From Streptomyces sp. MMG1533 (lineage in GTDB: Bacteria > Actinomycetota > Actinomycetes > Streptomycetales > Streptomycetaceae), in contig NZ_LGDG01000003.1 in assembly GCF_001279775.1 (NCBI RefSeq), positions 94,415 to 158,414 of the forward strand: DNA of 64,000 nt. Direction: 5' to 3'. This document shows, one piece after another, positions 56,663-64,000 of this stretch. Positions within the stretch are counted from its first letter, which is position 1; each line of letters starts with the position of its first letter. Under the pieces are notes generated by a model. That model was not told the origin of the DNA. It was given only the letters and a program-made list of their open reading frames with translations, and made no database searches. The position numbers and the translations under genes are program-made.

Positions 56663-57694
56663 TCACATCCGGCGCACGGGCATGTCCAGCGCACGGGCCC
56701 GGACATCGCTCGGGGAGACTCCGTACGCTCCGCGGAACGCCCGGCTGAAGTCGGCGGGGTGGCGGAATCCCCACCGGGCTGCGGTCTCGCCGATCGTGCG
56801 GTGCCGCAGTCCGGGGTCGGTGAGGTCGGCATGGCAGCGTTCCAGGCGACGCCGCCGGATCGTGGCGGCCACGGGCTCCGGTTCGCTGCGGAACAGCAGA
56901 TGCAGGGTGCGTACGGAGATGTGGTGGTGGGCGGCGATGGCCGCCGGGCGCAGCTCCGGGTCGGCCAGGTGGTGGTCGATGAAGGCGTTGATCCGGGCGC
57001 GCAGGGCCGCCTTGCGTGTCTCGACGGGCAGTGCGTCCTGGTCACCGAGCCGCGCGGCCAGCAAGGAGGCGGCCAGGTCCACCCCTATGGAGCCGAGCCG
57101 GGCCAGCTCCGCCGGGCCGGAGGTGAGGGCGGCCTCCGGCAGCCCCGTCAGGTAGGGGCCGAGCAGTGCCGCGGAACCGGTCCCGGCGCGCAACGGCTCG
57201 GCCAGCAGCCGGTCCGCGCGGCCGCCGGCCAGGGGCAGCACGGTACGCGGCAGCCGTAGCACCGTCATGCGGCACTGTCGCCCGTGGTCGTGGAACTCGC
57301 AGGCCAGCGGGTGCGAACTGGAGTACAGGGTCATGTCACCGGCGCCGAGGCAGGCGACGCCGCCCGCCTGTTCCAGCCGGATGGAACTGCCGCCCCGGAC
57401 CAGGATCAGGAAGTAGTCCTCGGGATCCTGACGGCGGATCTGGACCAGGGAGCGGCGGGCGGTCATCGGGGAGAAGGTGAAGGTCATCACCTGGCTGTGC
57501 GGCAGCCCCACGGCCGCCAACTCGCCCTGAAAACGGGTCGCGTGCGCACTGCGGATCGACACGGGCATGATCTCGTGGACCACCTCGGCCCACCAGCCGA
57601 ACCGATCCGACGCCGGGACGGACCCGGCGTCCATCCTCACGACCGGCCCCGCCGCCGCGGCACCCTGTCCCGACGTCTCCTTGGAGATGGACAT
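56663..57694 (-). CDS. AraC-family regulator with AraC-binding-like N-terminal domain
   Basis: A 343-residue regulator. The N-terminal ~200 residues form a cupin-like sensor (F-L-I-L-V-R-G-G-S-S-I-R-L, A-G-D-M-T-L-Y). The C-terminal double HTH includes I-A-A-H-H-H-I-S-V-R-T-L-H-L-L-F-R and A-A-R-W-G-F-R-H-P-A-D-F-S-R-A-F-R. ATG at 57694. It is divergent from the toxin gene 200 bp away, so it may regulate it; the palindrome AACCGCATTGCGGTT lies between them. Confidence 0.93.
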   Translation of the reverse strand: MSISKETSGQGAAAAGPVVRMDAGSVPASDRFGWWAEVVHEIMPVSIRSAHATRFQGELAAVGLPHSQVMTFTFSPMTARRSLVQIRRQDPEDYFLILVRGGSSIRLEQAGGVACLGAGDMTLYSSSHPLACEFHDHGRQCRMTVLRLPRTVLPLAGGRADRLLAEPLRAGTGSAALLGPYLTGLPEAALTSGPAELARLGSIGVDLAASLLAARLGDQDALPVETRKAALRARINAFIDHHLADPELRPAAIAAHHHISVRTLHLLFRSEPEPVAATIRRRRLERCHADLTDPGLRHRTIGETAARWGFRHPADFSRAFRGAYGVSPSDVRARALDMPVRRM

Positions 57695-57796
57695 GCAGTG
57701 ATAGTGCCCGGCGGGGGCGGCACCAGAGAAGGGCGTCGCCGGATCACGGGGGTCGGTCGCCTGCCCGACGGATCGAGGACAACGACCTTTGGCCAG

Positions 57797-57811
57797 AACC
57801 GCATTGCGGTT
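57797..57811. promoter_or_regulatory. Palindrome between the AraC and toxin genes
   Basis: AACCGCATTGCGGTT is a perfect 7-1-7 inverted repeat about midway between the divergent starts (57694 and 57895). A candidate operator; the binder is unknown. Confidence 0.4.
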
Positions 57812-57894
57812 GCAACGCGTCGATTGATACAGATGATCGAGTCGGTGGCGTGACGTGACGTGGCGTGTGGGAGCAGTGGGGGGCGAGGGGCGGC

Positions 57895-60540
57895 GTGCTC
57901 AAGCCGGGGGAGATACCGCAGTTCCAGGGCGACTTGGATCAGCTGGAGATCGATTACGCGGACTTGAAGAAGGACGCGGGTGAGGTCCGCAAGACGGGCG
58001 GGGACATCCACTCCCGGTTCCAGGGTCTGTCGGCGTACTACACAGCTCCGGAGGCGGAGCAGCTGTTCGCGACGACGAAGCCGGTCAAGGACCGTGCGGA
58101 CACGTTCGGGGACGACTTGGAGACGGTGTCCTCCGCCTTGTCCTCTTACGCGACGGAGATCCGCCCCCTCGTCGACAAACTGAAGCAGTTGAAGGCGGAC
58201 GCGACGACGTTCGTGACGTCGGTCAAGGACGACGACGAGTGGGAGTACGACGAGGACAAGGTCGACGAGCACAACCAGATCCGGGACGAGATCACCGCGA
58301 CGGTGGCGGCGTTCTGGGCTGCGGAACGCACCTGCCACAACAAGATCACCGCTCTGTGGGGCGGCACGCAGATGGTCGCCGGTGACGGCTCGGAGCGTAA
58401 GGACCAGTACGGGTTCTCCGCGGGCGACATGAAGAACGCCAAGGTGCCCTGGGGCGACCCGGTGGAGGAGAAGCACCACTGGTACGAGGTCGGCCACTGG
58501 GTGAAGTCGTTCGTGTGGGACGGCCTGATCATCGACGGCGTCTGGGGCACCCTCAAAGGCCTGGGCATGCTGGTCGGCTTCGGCGGCTGGGACGCCATGG
58601 GCCAGGCGTGGAAGGGCCTCGCCCAGCTCGGCGTCGGCATCGCGTTCACCATGAACCCGATCCTCGGCACGGCGTTCTGGCTGCTGCCGGAGGACAAGCT
58701 CCCCGCCCCGATCCGCGACTCGCGTACGGCGATGAAGGAGACCGGCAAGGCCCTGCTGGCGTGGGACGAGTGGGGCAAGAACCCCGCCCGCGCGGCCGGA
58801 GCGGTCACCTTCAACGTACTCACGACCGTCTTCACGGGCGGCGCGGGCGCCGGGGTGTCGGGCGCGGGCAAGGCGGGCGCGGCGGCGAAGGTGCTGTCCG
58901 CGCTCAGCAAGACCAGCAAGGCCATCGACCCGATGACCTACATCGTCAAGGGCGCGGGCGCGGGCCTGTCGAAGATCGGCGACATCACCAAGGGCCTGAA
59001 GGGCGTCGGCGCGATCGACGTACCCGCCCTCCCGGACAACGCGTTCACTCTCCCCGCGGGCTCTTTGAAGCTCCCGGACGGCACCGTGCGGCTGCCCGAG
59101 GGCGCCGCGATCCCGGACGGCGCGACCCGACTCCCCGACGGCACCATCCAACTCCCGCACGACACCCCGGTCCTGCCGCCCGGCACGACGAAGCTGCCGA
59201 GCGTGGACGGCTCCCCGGCCCAGTACATCGACGGCGACGGCAACCTCCTCGACCAGCACGGCAACGTCATCGACACCGCCGACAACGCGCCGACCGACGT
59301 AGTGGACAAACCGACATCGGTCACCCCGTCTGATGGGGCGCACGCGCCGCGGGTGGACTCCCCTGGCAGGGAGCCCGCCCTGGTGGGCGCAGGAGCCCAC
59401 ACCGAACAAGCTGGTCAGCACATCCGCCTAGGCGGCACCACGGGTGACGACCTTGGAGATGTGGGCCGCGTAGGCGACGATGTGCCCACTACACCTGCGG
59501 TCCACGCAGGCAGCGAGGTTCCCACCGTTCACGCTGGAGGTGACCTGCCTGGGGGCATCGCGGGTGACCACCTGCCGGCCGGTCGAGCCGATGATCTCGG
59601 TATGGGCCCCTCTGCCAGTCACGAACCGCCGAGAGGCGGAGCTGGACGCGATGAAGGCCACAGTGAAGCCTCTGGAGGGGAACATAATTCCACGCCACCT
59701 CACCGCGATGATCCTGCCGCGAACAGCCATGCAAGCGACGGTGCGCAGGGTGGCGGGGACGGATACGGAGCACATGCCGAAACCCACAGCAGCAATGGAC
59801 AGTACGACCACATAACCGAATCCCCTGGGGGAAGCGGAGCACACCACGAAATCGGCCACGACGCAGCCTCCTCGCACGGCATCGATGGCCCCTCGCCTCT
59901 CGATGACATACGGGTCGACGACAACCCCCTACCGCCTCCTGGTCCTGGTGAGAAGCTCCTTGGCGACTTGCCGGAGAACCGAGTGCAGCGCACGGAGGAC
60001 GGCCTAATTTCCCATGTTGACGGGCGATCAGTCACCGAGTTCCTGGACCAGCTTTCTCATCACCGTGCTTTGACGTATCTGGAGGCGAAGCAAGCCGGCA
60101 CCTTCCCTCGCGCCCAAGTAGGAGCGTGTGCTGGATCGGTAGTCGACCTGCGCACCGGTCGAGTGGTCGAGGGAATCAACGGACCCAAGGGCGCGGCTGG
60201 ACTGATCCCGCTGGAGAATCTGCACCCGACGTTGTTGGAACGCTACGAGCAGATCGCAGACGCGCCACCACACCGCGCGCCGATCCTTGCTCACGCCGAG
60301 ATCAAGGCAACGAACGAGTTGCTGTGGGCACGCCGGGAACTCGGGCTCCCGGACGACGCCGCCGCCTTGCGCGAGATGCAAGCGTCGGTGCAACTCCCAT
60401 TCCTGCCTCACCTGGAGACAGGGGTGCGTCCTCGCCCCGCACCCTTCTGCGGCAACTGCAACCATATGCTGGACGGTATGCCCAGTAGCCATGGGCGCTA
60501 TCTGAAGGACCCACCCGTAGCGGAGAACTGGATTCCCTGA
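57895..60540 (+). CDS. Polymorphic toxin with C-terminal YwqJ-like deaminase domain
   Basis: An 881-residue modular toxin. The N-terminal ~150 residues are helical (L-D-Q-L-E-I-D-Y-A-D-L-K-K-D), like the WXG/LXG-type delivery regions of type VII effectors. A hydrophobic segment lies at ~205-260. A run of L-P-D-G-T-like repeats (~385-450) and a long Gly/His/Asp linker follow. The tip (~735-870) carries C-A-G-S-V-V, His-Ala-Glu at 800-802 (A-H-A-E-I-K-A) and C-G-N-C at 852-855, the zinc/proton-shuttle residues of the YwqJ deaminase family, which acts on nucleic acids or nucleotides. The GTG at 57895 has GAGGGG upstream. The stop overlaps the next gene. Base composition falls toward the tip. Confidence 0.85.
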   Translation: MLKPGEIPQFQGDLDQLEIDYADLKKDAGEVRKTGGDIHSRFQGLSAYYTAPEAEQLFATTKPVKDRADTFGDDLETVSSALSSYATEIRPLVDKLKQLKADATTFVTSVKDDDEWEYDEDKVDEHNQIRDEITATVAAFWAAERTCHNKITALWGGTQMVAGDGSERKDQYGFSAGDMKNAKVPWGDPVEEKHHWYEVGHWVKSFVWDGLIIDGVWGTLKGLGMLVGFGGWDAMGQAWKGLAQLGVGIAFTMNPILGTAFWLLPEDKLPAPIRDSRTAMKETGKALLAWDEWGKNPARAAGAVTFNVLTTVFTGGAGAGVSGAGKAGAAAKVLSALSKTSKAIDPMTYIVKGAGAGLSKIGDITKGLKGVGAIDVPALPDNAFTLPAGSLKLPDGTVRLPEGAAIPDGATRLPDGTIQLPHDTPVLPPGTTKLPSVDGSPAQYIDGDGNLLDQHGNVIDTADNAPTDVVDKPTSVTPSDGAHAPRVDSPGREPALVGAGAHTEQAGQHIRLGGTTGDDLGDVGRVGDDVPTTPAVHAGSEVPTVHAGGDLPGGIAGDHLPAGRADDLGMGPSASHEPPRGGAGRDEGHSEASGGEHNSTPPHRDDPAANSHASDGAQGGGDGYGAHAETHSSNGQYDHITESPGGSGAHHEIGHDAASSHGIDGPSPLDDIRVDDNPLPPPGPGEKLLGDLPENRVQRTEDGLISHVDGRSVTEFLDQLSHHRALTYLEAKQAGTFPRAQVGACAGSVVDLRTGRVVEGINGPKGAAGLIPLENLHPTLLERYEQIADAPPHRAPILAHAEIKATNELLWARRELGLPDDAAALREMQASVQLPFLPHLETGVRPRPAPFCGNCNHMLDGMPSSHGRYLKDPPVAENWIP

Positions 60541-60905
60541 TGGATCAGCGAATTGACATCGATGACCCAAACGTCACGATGGACGACGGAGAACATCTTT
60601 ATTATCAAGGAATCCCGTTCACTGGAGAAGCCGTCGAATATCAGCGTGGCGCACTCGTCAGCCTCATCACGTACAAGGAGGGTGTTGAAGATGGGCCCGT
60701 CCGCGAGTGGTACACGGATGGCACTCTCAGGTCGGATGGGGTCATGCGAGACGGGTTTCCTGCTGGCGAGTTCCAGCGGTGGCATCCGAACGGCAGACTC
60801 GCAGCACGAACCATCATGAGCGACAACGGGCTGCGGCAGCTGGCGCAGTTCGAGTGGGATGAGCAGGGCAGCCTGACGAAGGAGTGGCACGCGGAGCGCG
60901 ACTGA
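60540..60905 (+). CDS. YwqK/MORN-type immunity protein
   Basis: A 121-residue protein with repeats of the toxin_YwqK/MORN_2 kind: L-I-T-Y-K-E-G-V-E-D-G-P-V-R-E-W-Y, D-G-T-L-R-S-D-G-V, D-G-F-P-A-G-E-F-Q-R-W-H-P-N-G-R-L. Proteins of this fold accompany YwqJ-like deaminase toxins in Bacillus (ywqJ/ywqK). Its ATG overlaps the toxin TGA by one base, so the two are coupled. It is noticeably lower in G+C than flanking genes, like the toxin tip. It should bind and block the deaminase domain (inference). Confidence 0.82.
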   Translation: MDQRIDIDDPNVTMDDGEHLYYQGIPFTGEAVEYQRGALVSLITYKEGVEDGPVREWYTDGTLRSDGVMRDGFPAGEFQRWHPNGRLAARTIMSDNGLRQLAQFEWDEQGSLTKEWHAERD

Positions 60906-60984
60906 CGTGCGGGTGTGCGGCGCTTTGACCTGCGAAGTCAAGCCGCAAATCCCACAGGTTGCTTCTCTGCGAGCCCTTAGCCGA

Positions 60985-61485
60985 TCAAGAGATGCGGTCC
61001 GGGGAGTTGCTCCGCAGCACCTGGAGGGCCGGGAGCGAGAGATCGGCACGTACGGCGTCCAGATAGTCGTCAAACGCTTGCTGGACCGGCTCCCGGCGGA
61101 GGTGCCAGGAAGAGAAGGGGATCTGCTCCCGGATGGCGGTGCGACGCAGGGCCGACATTTCGTGATCGAGGGAGTAGGCAGTAGTAGCGGCGGACTCTGA
61201 GCCGTGGATCCACAGAGCGGTCAGCTGCTGATTCCATACGGCATGGTGTTCGCTGAGCACGCGGACGGCCTTCTCCTTCTCCGAGGAGTCGACGGGCAGA
61301 GCACTGCATCCCTGGATGAGCGCTCGGTGGTGGTAGAACTCCTTGGCAACATCCTCGTAACTGCGCACTCTGAGGTCGCGGCGCCAGCGGGCAGACTCGG
61401 AGCGACTGTCCCAGAAACGGCCTATGACGAGCCCGGCGAGTCCGGCAATCGCTGCGAGTAGTGCAGTTACCACGAAGTTCTCCAT
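60985..61485 (-). CDS. Membrane-anchored protein of unknown function (166 aa)
   Basis: One N-terminal helix (V-V-T-A-L-L-A-A-I-A-G-L-A-G-L-V-I-G) followed by a cytoplasmic, helix-rich domain (W-R-R-D-L-R-V-R-S-Y-E-D-V-A-K-E-F-Y). Convergent with the immunity gene. No family recognised. The start is the ATG at 61485, with no strong ribosome site. It may be an unrelated neighbour or a further immunity factor; neither can be shown. Confidence 0.75.
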   Translation of the reverse strand: MENFVVTALLAAIAGLAGLVIGRFWDSRSESARWRRDLRVRSYEDVAKEFYHHRALIQGCSALPVDSSEKEKAVRVLSEHHAVWNQQLTALWIHGSESAATTAYSLDHEMSALRRTAIREQIPFSSWHLRREPVQQAFDDYLDAVRADLSLPALQVLRSNSPDRIS

Positions 61486-61644
61486 TCAGCGCAAAAGGCC
61501 GAGCTAGTGCTCCAGGAGAACGCGCAGGCACTGACCGACGGACTGGAGGCGGACTCCACCGGTCTGGGTGATGCCCGACTACCTCTCCAAGCACCTGCTC
61601 AAGGGGCACCTGGGTGGGCGGGTTCCGCACGGAAAGCGCAAGGG

Positions 61645-61854
61645 TCAGCCCTCGGACGCGTACATCACGAAGTCGGCCCACACGGCCGGAGTGACGGTGA
61701 GCCGGGGGCCCTCGGTGTGCTTGGAGTCGCGGACGTGGATGGTGCCGGGGGTGGGGGCGATCTCGACGCAGGACTCGCCGTCGGTGCCACCGCTGTAGCT
61801 GCTCTTGAACCACGCCAGTTCGGAGGCGTCCCGGGCGGAGGCCTTGCGGATCAT
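61645..61854 (-). CDS. DUF397-family small protein
   Basis: A 69-residue DUF397 protein: L-A-W-F-K-S-S-Y-S-G-G-T-D-G-E-S-C-V-E-I-A, then V-R-D-S-K-H-T-E-G-P-R-L-T-V-T-P-A-V-W. Such proteins partner with DUF5753-type XRE regulators. Its ATG overlaps the XRE stop by 4 bp (ATGA). Confidence 0.94.
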   Translation of the reverse strand: MIRKASARDASELAWFKSSYSGGTDGESCVEIAPTPGTIHVRDSKHTEGPRLTVTPAVWADFVMYASEG

Positions 61855-62729
61855 GTTTCTCCCAGCAGTTGCTCGACGAAGGCCAGTGACTCCCGCGGCG
61901 AGAGAGCCTGTGCCCGGATGGTGCCATATCGCAGCTCAAGGATGCGGAGCTGCTTCGGATCGGTGATCGGCCGCCCGTTGAACGCGCCGTCGGAGCGCCC
62001 CACCGCCGTACCGTCCGGGAACTTCAGCAACTCGATCCTGCCGTCCAGCCCCGGATGGGCGTCGGTGTTCGTCGGCATGACCTGAAGCGTGACGTTGTGC
62101 AACCGCCCCACCTCCAGCAGATGTTCGAGCTGCTGTCGCCACACCATTGTGCCCCCGACCTCCCGGCGCAGAGGCGCCTCTTCCAGCACGAAGTGGATCG
62201 ACGGGGCCGGGTGCCGTTCGAATACCGACTTCCGGGCCAAACGAGCGGCCACCATGCGTTGCACATCGTCCGGCGAGTACGGCGGCTGAGCGGCTTCGAT
62301 CAAGGTTTGCGCATGCTCCGGCGTCTGCAACAGCCCTGCGATGATGTTGCACTCGTACACACCGATCTCAACCGCTGTGGCCTCCAGCTTCCCCAGTTCC
62401 CGCACCTTCTTCGGGTACCGGACCTTCTTCACGTCCTCCCACGTCGCGGCAATGAGCCCGCCCGCCTTCAACACCTCGTCGGCCCTGTTCAGGTACTCCT
62501 GCCGGGGGATCCGCTTCCCACCCTCGATCTTGTAGACCATGTCCTCGCCGTACCCGACCGCCTCACCGAAGTCTGCGGCCCGCATCCCCACCGTCTCCCG
62601 CCGCAACTTCAGTTGCCGCCCGACGGTCGCGATGACCGCAACTCCCCAGTCGTCGTCCGGATCGACCTCCCAACCCGGCTCGTCCGCCTCGGTCCTGAGC
62701 CGCCCTGCCACGCCGTCCACCTGCGTCAT
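61851..62729 (-). CDS. XRE-family regulator with DUF5753 domain
   Basis: A 292-residue regulator. HTH at ~35-90 (V-G-M-R-A-A-D-F-G-E-A-V-G-Y-G-E-D-M-V-Y-K-I-E-G-G-K-R, split over the motif), DUF5753 at ~115-290 (Y-E-C-N-I-I-A-G-L-L-Q-T-P-E-H-A). The ATG at 62729 has GAGGGG upstream. It forms the usual triad with DUF397 (downstream, overlapping) and the divergent HATPase gene. Confidence 0.94.
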   Translation of the reverse strand: MTQVDGVAGRLRTEADEPGWEVDPDDDWGVAVIATVGRQLKLRRETVGMRAADFGEAVGYGEDMVYKIEGGKRIPRQEYLNRADEVLKAGGLIAATWEDVKKVRYPKKVRELGKLEATAVEIGVYECNIIAGLLQTPEHAQTLIEAAQPPYSPDDVQRMVAARLARKSVFERHPAPSIHFVLEEAPLRREVGGTMVWRQQLEHLLEVGRLHNVTLQVMPTNTDAHPGLDGRIELLKFPDGTAVGRSDGAFNGRPITDPKQLRILELRYGTIRAQALSPRESLAFVEQLLGET

Positions 62730-62883
62730 CCCGCACCCCTCCGTCGTACGACCGTGCCGCGACGCCCCTACCCGCACGGCCTCTCCCGACAGCCCGGACA
62801 CCACCGGACAACGCCCGGACAGTCACCGTACGCAACGGAGTCGTCACTGTTCACGGTAGGCGCGGGCGGCCACTCTGAGTGAC

Positions 62884-63348
62884 GTGATCCACGAAACCGC
62901 CGCCCCCGTCCGCAACTTCAGCGTGCAGCTGTCCCCCACGCCCCGCGGAGCCCGCCTCGCCCGTCTGCTCGCCACCGAGCAACTCCGCGCCTGGCAGCTA
63001 CCGTTGGACCCGGCACGCCACCTCGTCGCCGAGCTTGCCGCCAACGCCGCCACCCACAGCCGCGTCCCCGGCCGGGACTTCCGGCTCACCCTCTACGTCG
63101 TCGCCGACACCCTGCGCATCGAGGTCACCGACACCTGCGGCGACCGCCTGCCCTGCCGCCAAGTCAGCGCCCCCGACGCCGAGTCCGGCCGGGGGCTCGT
63201 CCTCGTCGAGGCGCTCGCCGACCGCTGGGGCGTCGCCCAGGGGCCGCATCCGCGCAAGACCGTCTGGGCGGAGCTGAATCTCCCACCGGAGCACGGAAAC
63301 GCGTGCTCCGGTGGGAGGGGCGCCCTTCCCAAAGCACCACGACGGTGA
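62884..63348 (+). CDS. Anti-sigma-type HATPase_c protein
   Basis: A 154-residue GHKL ATPase/kinase-like domain: L-V-A-E-L-A-A-N-A-A-T-H-S (N-box), then L-R-I-E-V-T-D-T-C-G-D, and E-S-G-R-G-L-V-L-V-E-A-L-A-D-R-W-G (G2 box). This is the RsbW/BldG-partner-like fold used in Streptomyces anti-sigma factors and in the XRE/DUF397 triads. GTG start at 62884, divergent from the XRE gene. The last ~20 codons read through a perfect terminator-like hairpin (63280-63317). Confidence 0.92.
   Translation: MIHETAAPVRNFSVQLSPTPRGARLARLLATEQLRAWQLPLDPARHLVAELAANAATHSRVPGRDFRLTLYVVADTLRIEVTDTCGDRLPCRQVSAPDAESGRGLVLVEALADRWGVAQGPHPRKTVWAELNLPPEHGNACSGGRGALPKAPRR
63280..63317 (+). terminator. Perfect 16-bp hairpin inside the 3' end of the HATPase gene
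   Basis: CTCCCACCGGAGCACG (63280-63295) pairs without mismatch with CGTGCTCCGGTGGGAG (63302-63317) around GAAACG. The stop codon is 31 bp further on, so a terminator and the coding end overlap. Confidence 0.7.
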
Positions 63349-63483
63349 AAGCACCTCACCAAGCCCCACCCCACCCTCCCGCCGCGTCGCACGCCGCCTC
63401 ACCCGGGCGAGTGAACATCACCAACTCGGCTGGATTTTCGGCTGGTTGCCGGCCTTACTCTCAGCGCAACACAACCGCAGACA

Positions 63484-63558
63484 TGCGACGGCCCCCGCCG
63501 GGACTGCAATCCCAGTGCGAGGGCCTGACCGCCGAGGAAGAACGAGGCTCTTCCTGAT
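63484..63558 (+). CDS. Candidate 24-codon leader ORF
   Basis: ATG at 63484 to TGA at 63556-63558 (M-R-R-P-P-P-G-L-Q-S-Q-C-E-G-L-T then A-E-E-E-R-G-S-S). The stop overlaps the start of the next gene (TGATG). It may be a translationally coupled leader peptide; composition cannot prove it. Confidence 0.25.
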
Positions 63559-64000
63559 GGATACGCACGACATTAGCGTGCCCCCGCACGCCCAGTCCCG
63601 CCCCGCGGGCAAAAACCACCCCCACCGGCACGCCCACCCCGGCGGCGGCCTGGACCACGACCACACCCGCCACACCACCCGCTTCACGGTGATCGGCAAC
63701 CACCTCGCCCAGCACCCGGAGCTGTCACTCCTCGCGATCGGGCTCGGCGCCCACATCCAGTCGCTGCCCAAGGGCGCCCGCGTCGACATCAAGACCCTCA
63801 CCGCCCGCTTCCCCGAGGGCGCGACCCGTATCGCCGCAGCCCTGCGCGAACTCGAAGCCCACGGCTACCTCCGCCGCAGCCGCGAACGCGCCCCCGGAGG
63901 CCGCATCATCACCCGGACCGTCTCCTGCAACCAGCCCGGACGACACCGCGAGGCCGACCACGCGCCCGTCGTACGCCCCTCACGCCCTACCCCGCAGAAG
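63557..64000 (+). CDS. Winged-helix (DnaD/replication-like) protein, N-terminal part
   Basis: 148 codons are open to the window edge. A His/Pro-rich N-terminus (~1-40) is followed by R-F-T-V-I-G-N-H-L-A-Q-H-P-E-L-S-L-L-A-I-G-L-G-A-H-I-Q-S-L-P and E-L-E-A-H-G-Y-L-R-R, a winged-helix pattern found in a common Streptomyces family often annotated as helix-turn-helix or replication protein. The start is the ATG at 63557, with an AACGAGG-like site upstream. The C-terminus is missing. Confidence 0.8.
   Translation, partial: MDTHDISVPPHAQSRPAGKNHPHRHAHPGGGLDHDHTRHTTRFTVIGNHLAQHPELSLLAIGLGAHIQSLPKGARVDIKTLTARFPEGATRIAAALRELEAHGYLRRSRERAPGGRIITRTVSCNQPGRHREADHAPVVRPSRPTPQK

Noticed and set aside
53227..56748. 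1173-codon plus-strand frame opposite the sacsin-like gene
   Set aside because: Gly/Val/Gln/His-rich shadow of the minus-strand gene, no recognisable domain and no ribosome site.

Overview
The window is chromosomal DNA of a Streptomyces or very close actinomycete. It is strongly G+C-rich, third positions are almost always G or C, GTG starts are frequent (TTG occasional), operons are joined by ATGA/GTGA overlaps, and the gene content is Streptomyces-typical: DtxR-family DmdR1, a CebR-box cellulase, and XRE-DUF5753 regulators with DUF397 or DUF6879 partners. The order dmdR1 - SIS protein - citrate synthase - pdxH - acyl-CoA operon - femX - serC resembles, from memory, the S. coelicolor core around SCO4366-SCO4394. 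I recognised no rRNA, tRNA, CRISPR array or intact insertion sequence.

Layout. 1-9.8 kb: a Pro/Gly-rich protein (cut by the window edge), an NsdA-like HTH/TPR regulator, a Prim-Pol-like protein, an ABC exporter pair, an alpha/beta-hydrolase lacking the usual nucleophile serine, the iron regulator DmdR1, and a SIS-domain protein with a DasR-like operator. 9.8-14.4 kb: a PAS/GAF protein, an acetyltransferase, a candidate small structured transcript with a 12-codon ORF, a short citrate synthase and pdxH. 14.4-24.5 kb: an eight-gene minus-strand operon (DinB-like, AtuA-like, carboxylase beta and alpha, acyl-CoA dehydrogenase, acyl-CoA ligase, enoyl-CoA hydratase, TetR). Its content matches the acyclic-terpene/leucine (atu/liu) logic, and a perfect palindrome lies just upstream. 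24.6-33.1 kb: methyltransferase, EamA exporter, FemX, HAD phosphatase, FAD/Fe-S oxidoreductase, serC. 33.1-36.3 kb: an accessory cassette between two near-identical terminators, holding a methyltransferase remnant, a DUF6879/XRE pair, a GntR regulator and an operon of three small proteins, two sharing a C-x-C-P-C-H tail. 36.3-47.9 kb: cellulase, secreted propeller protein, SGNH hydrolase, Uma2, aldo-keto reductase, an IS21-derived ORF, ThpR, GNAT, MFS exporter with MarR regulator, NCS2 permease. 47.9-57.7 kb: DUF2530 protein, P-type ATPase, two tandem secreted paralogues, a sacsin/Hsp90-like ATPase, an AraC regulator. 57.9-64 kb: a polymorphic toxin with a YwqJ-like deaminase tip, its likely YwqK-type immunity gene, a membrane-anchored protein, a DUF397/XRE/HATPase triad and a partial winged-helix protein.

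Two points stand out. First, the toxin-immunity pair, whose C-terminal tip and immunity gene look compositionally distinct from the toxin body. Second, an unusual density of short tandem repeats of unrelated sequence, several of which contain or abut the stop codon of the neighbouring gene (about 6.4, 8.1, 25.4, 26.6 and 50.85 kb). This suggests repeated slippage or duplication at gene 3' ends in this strain.

All family assignments rest on motif recognition by eye. No database search was run.
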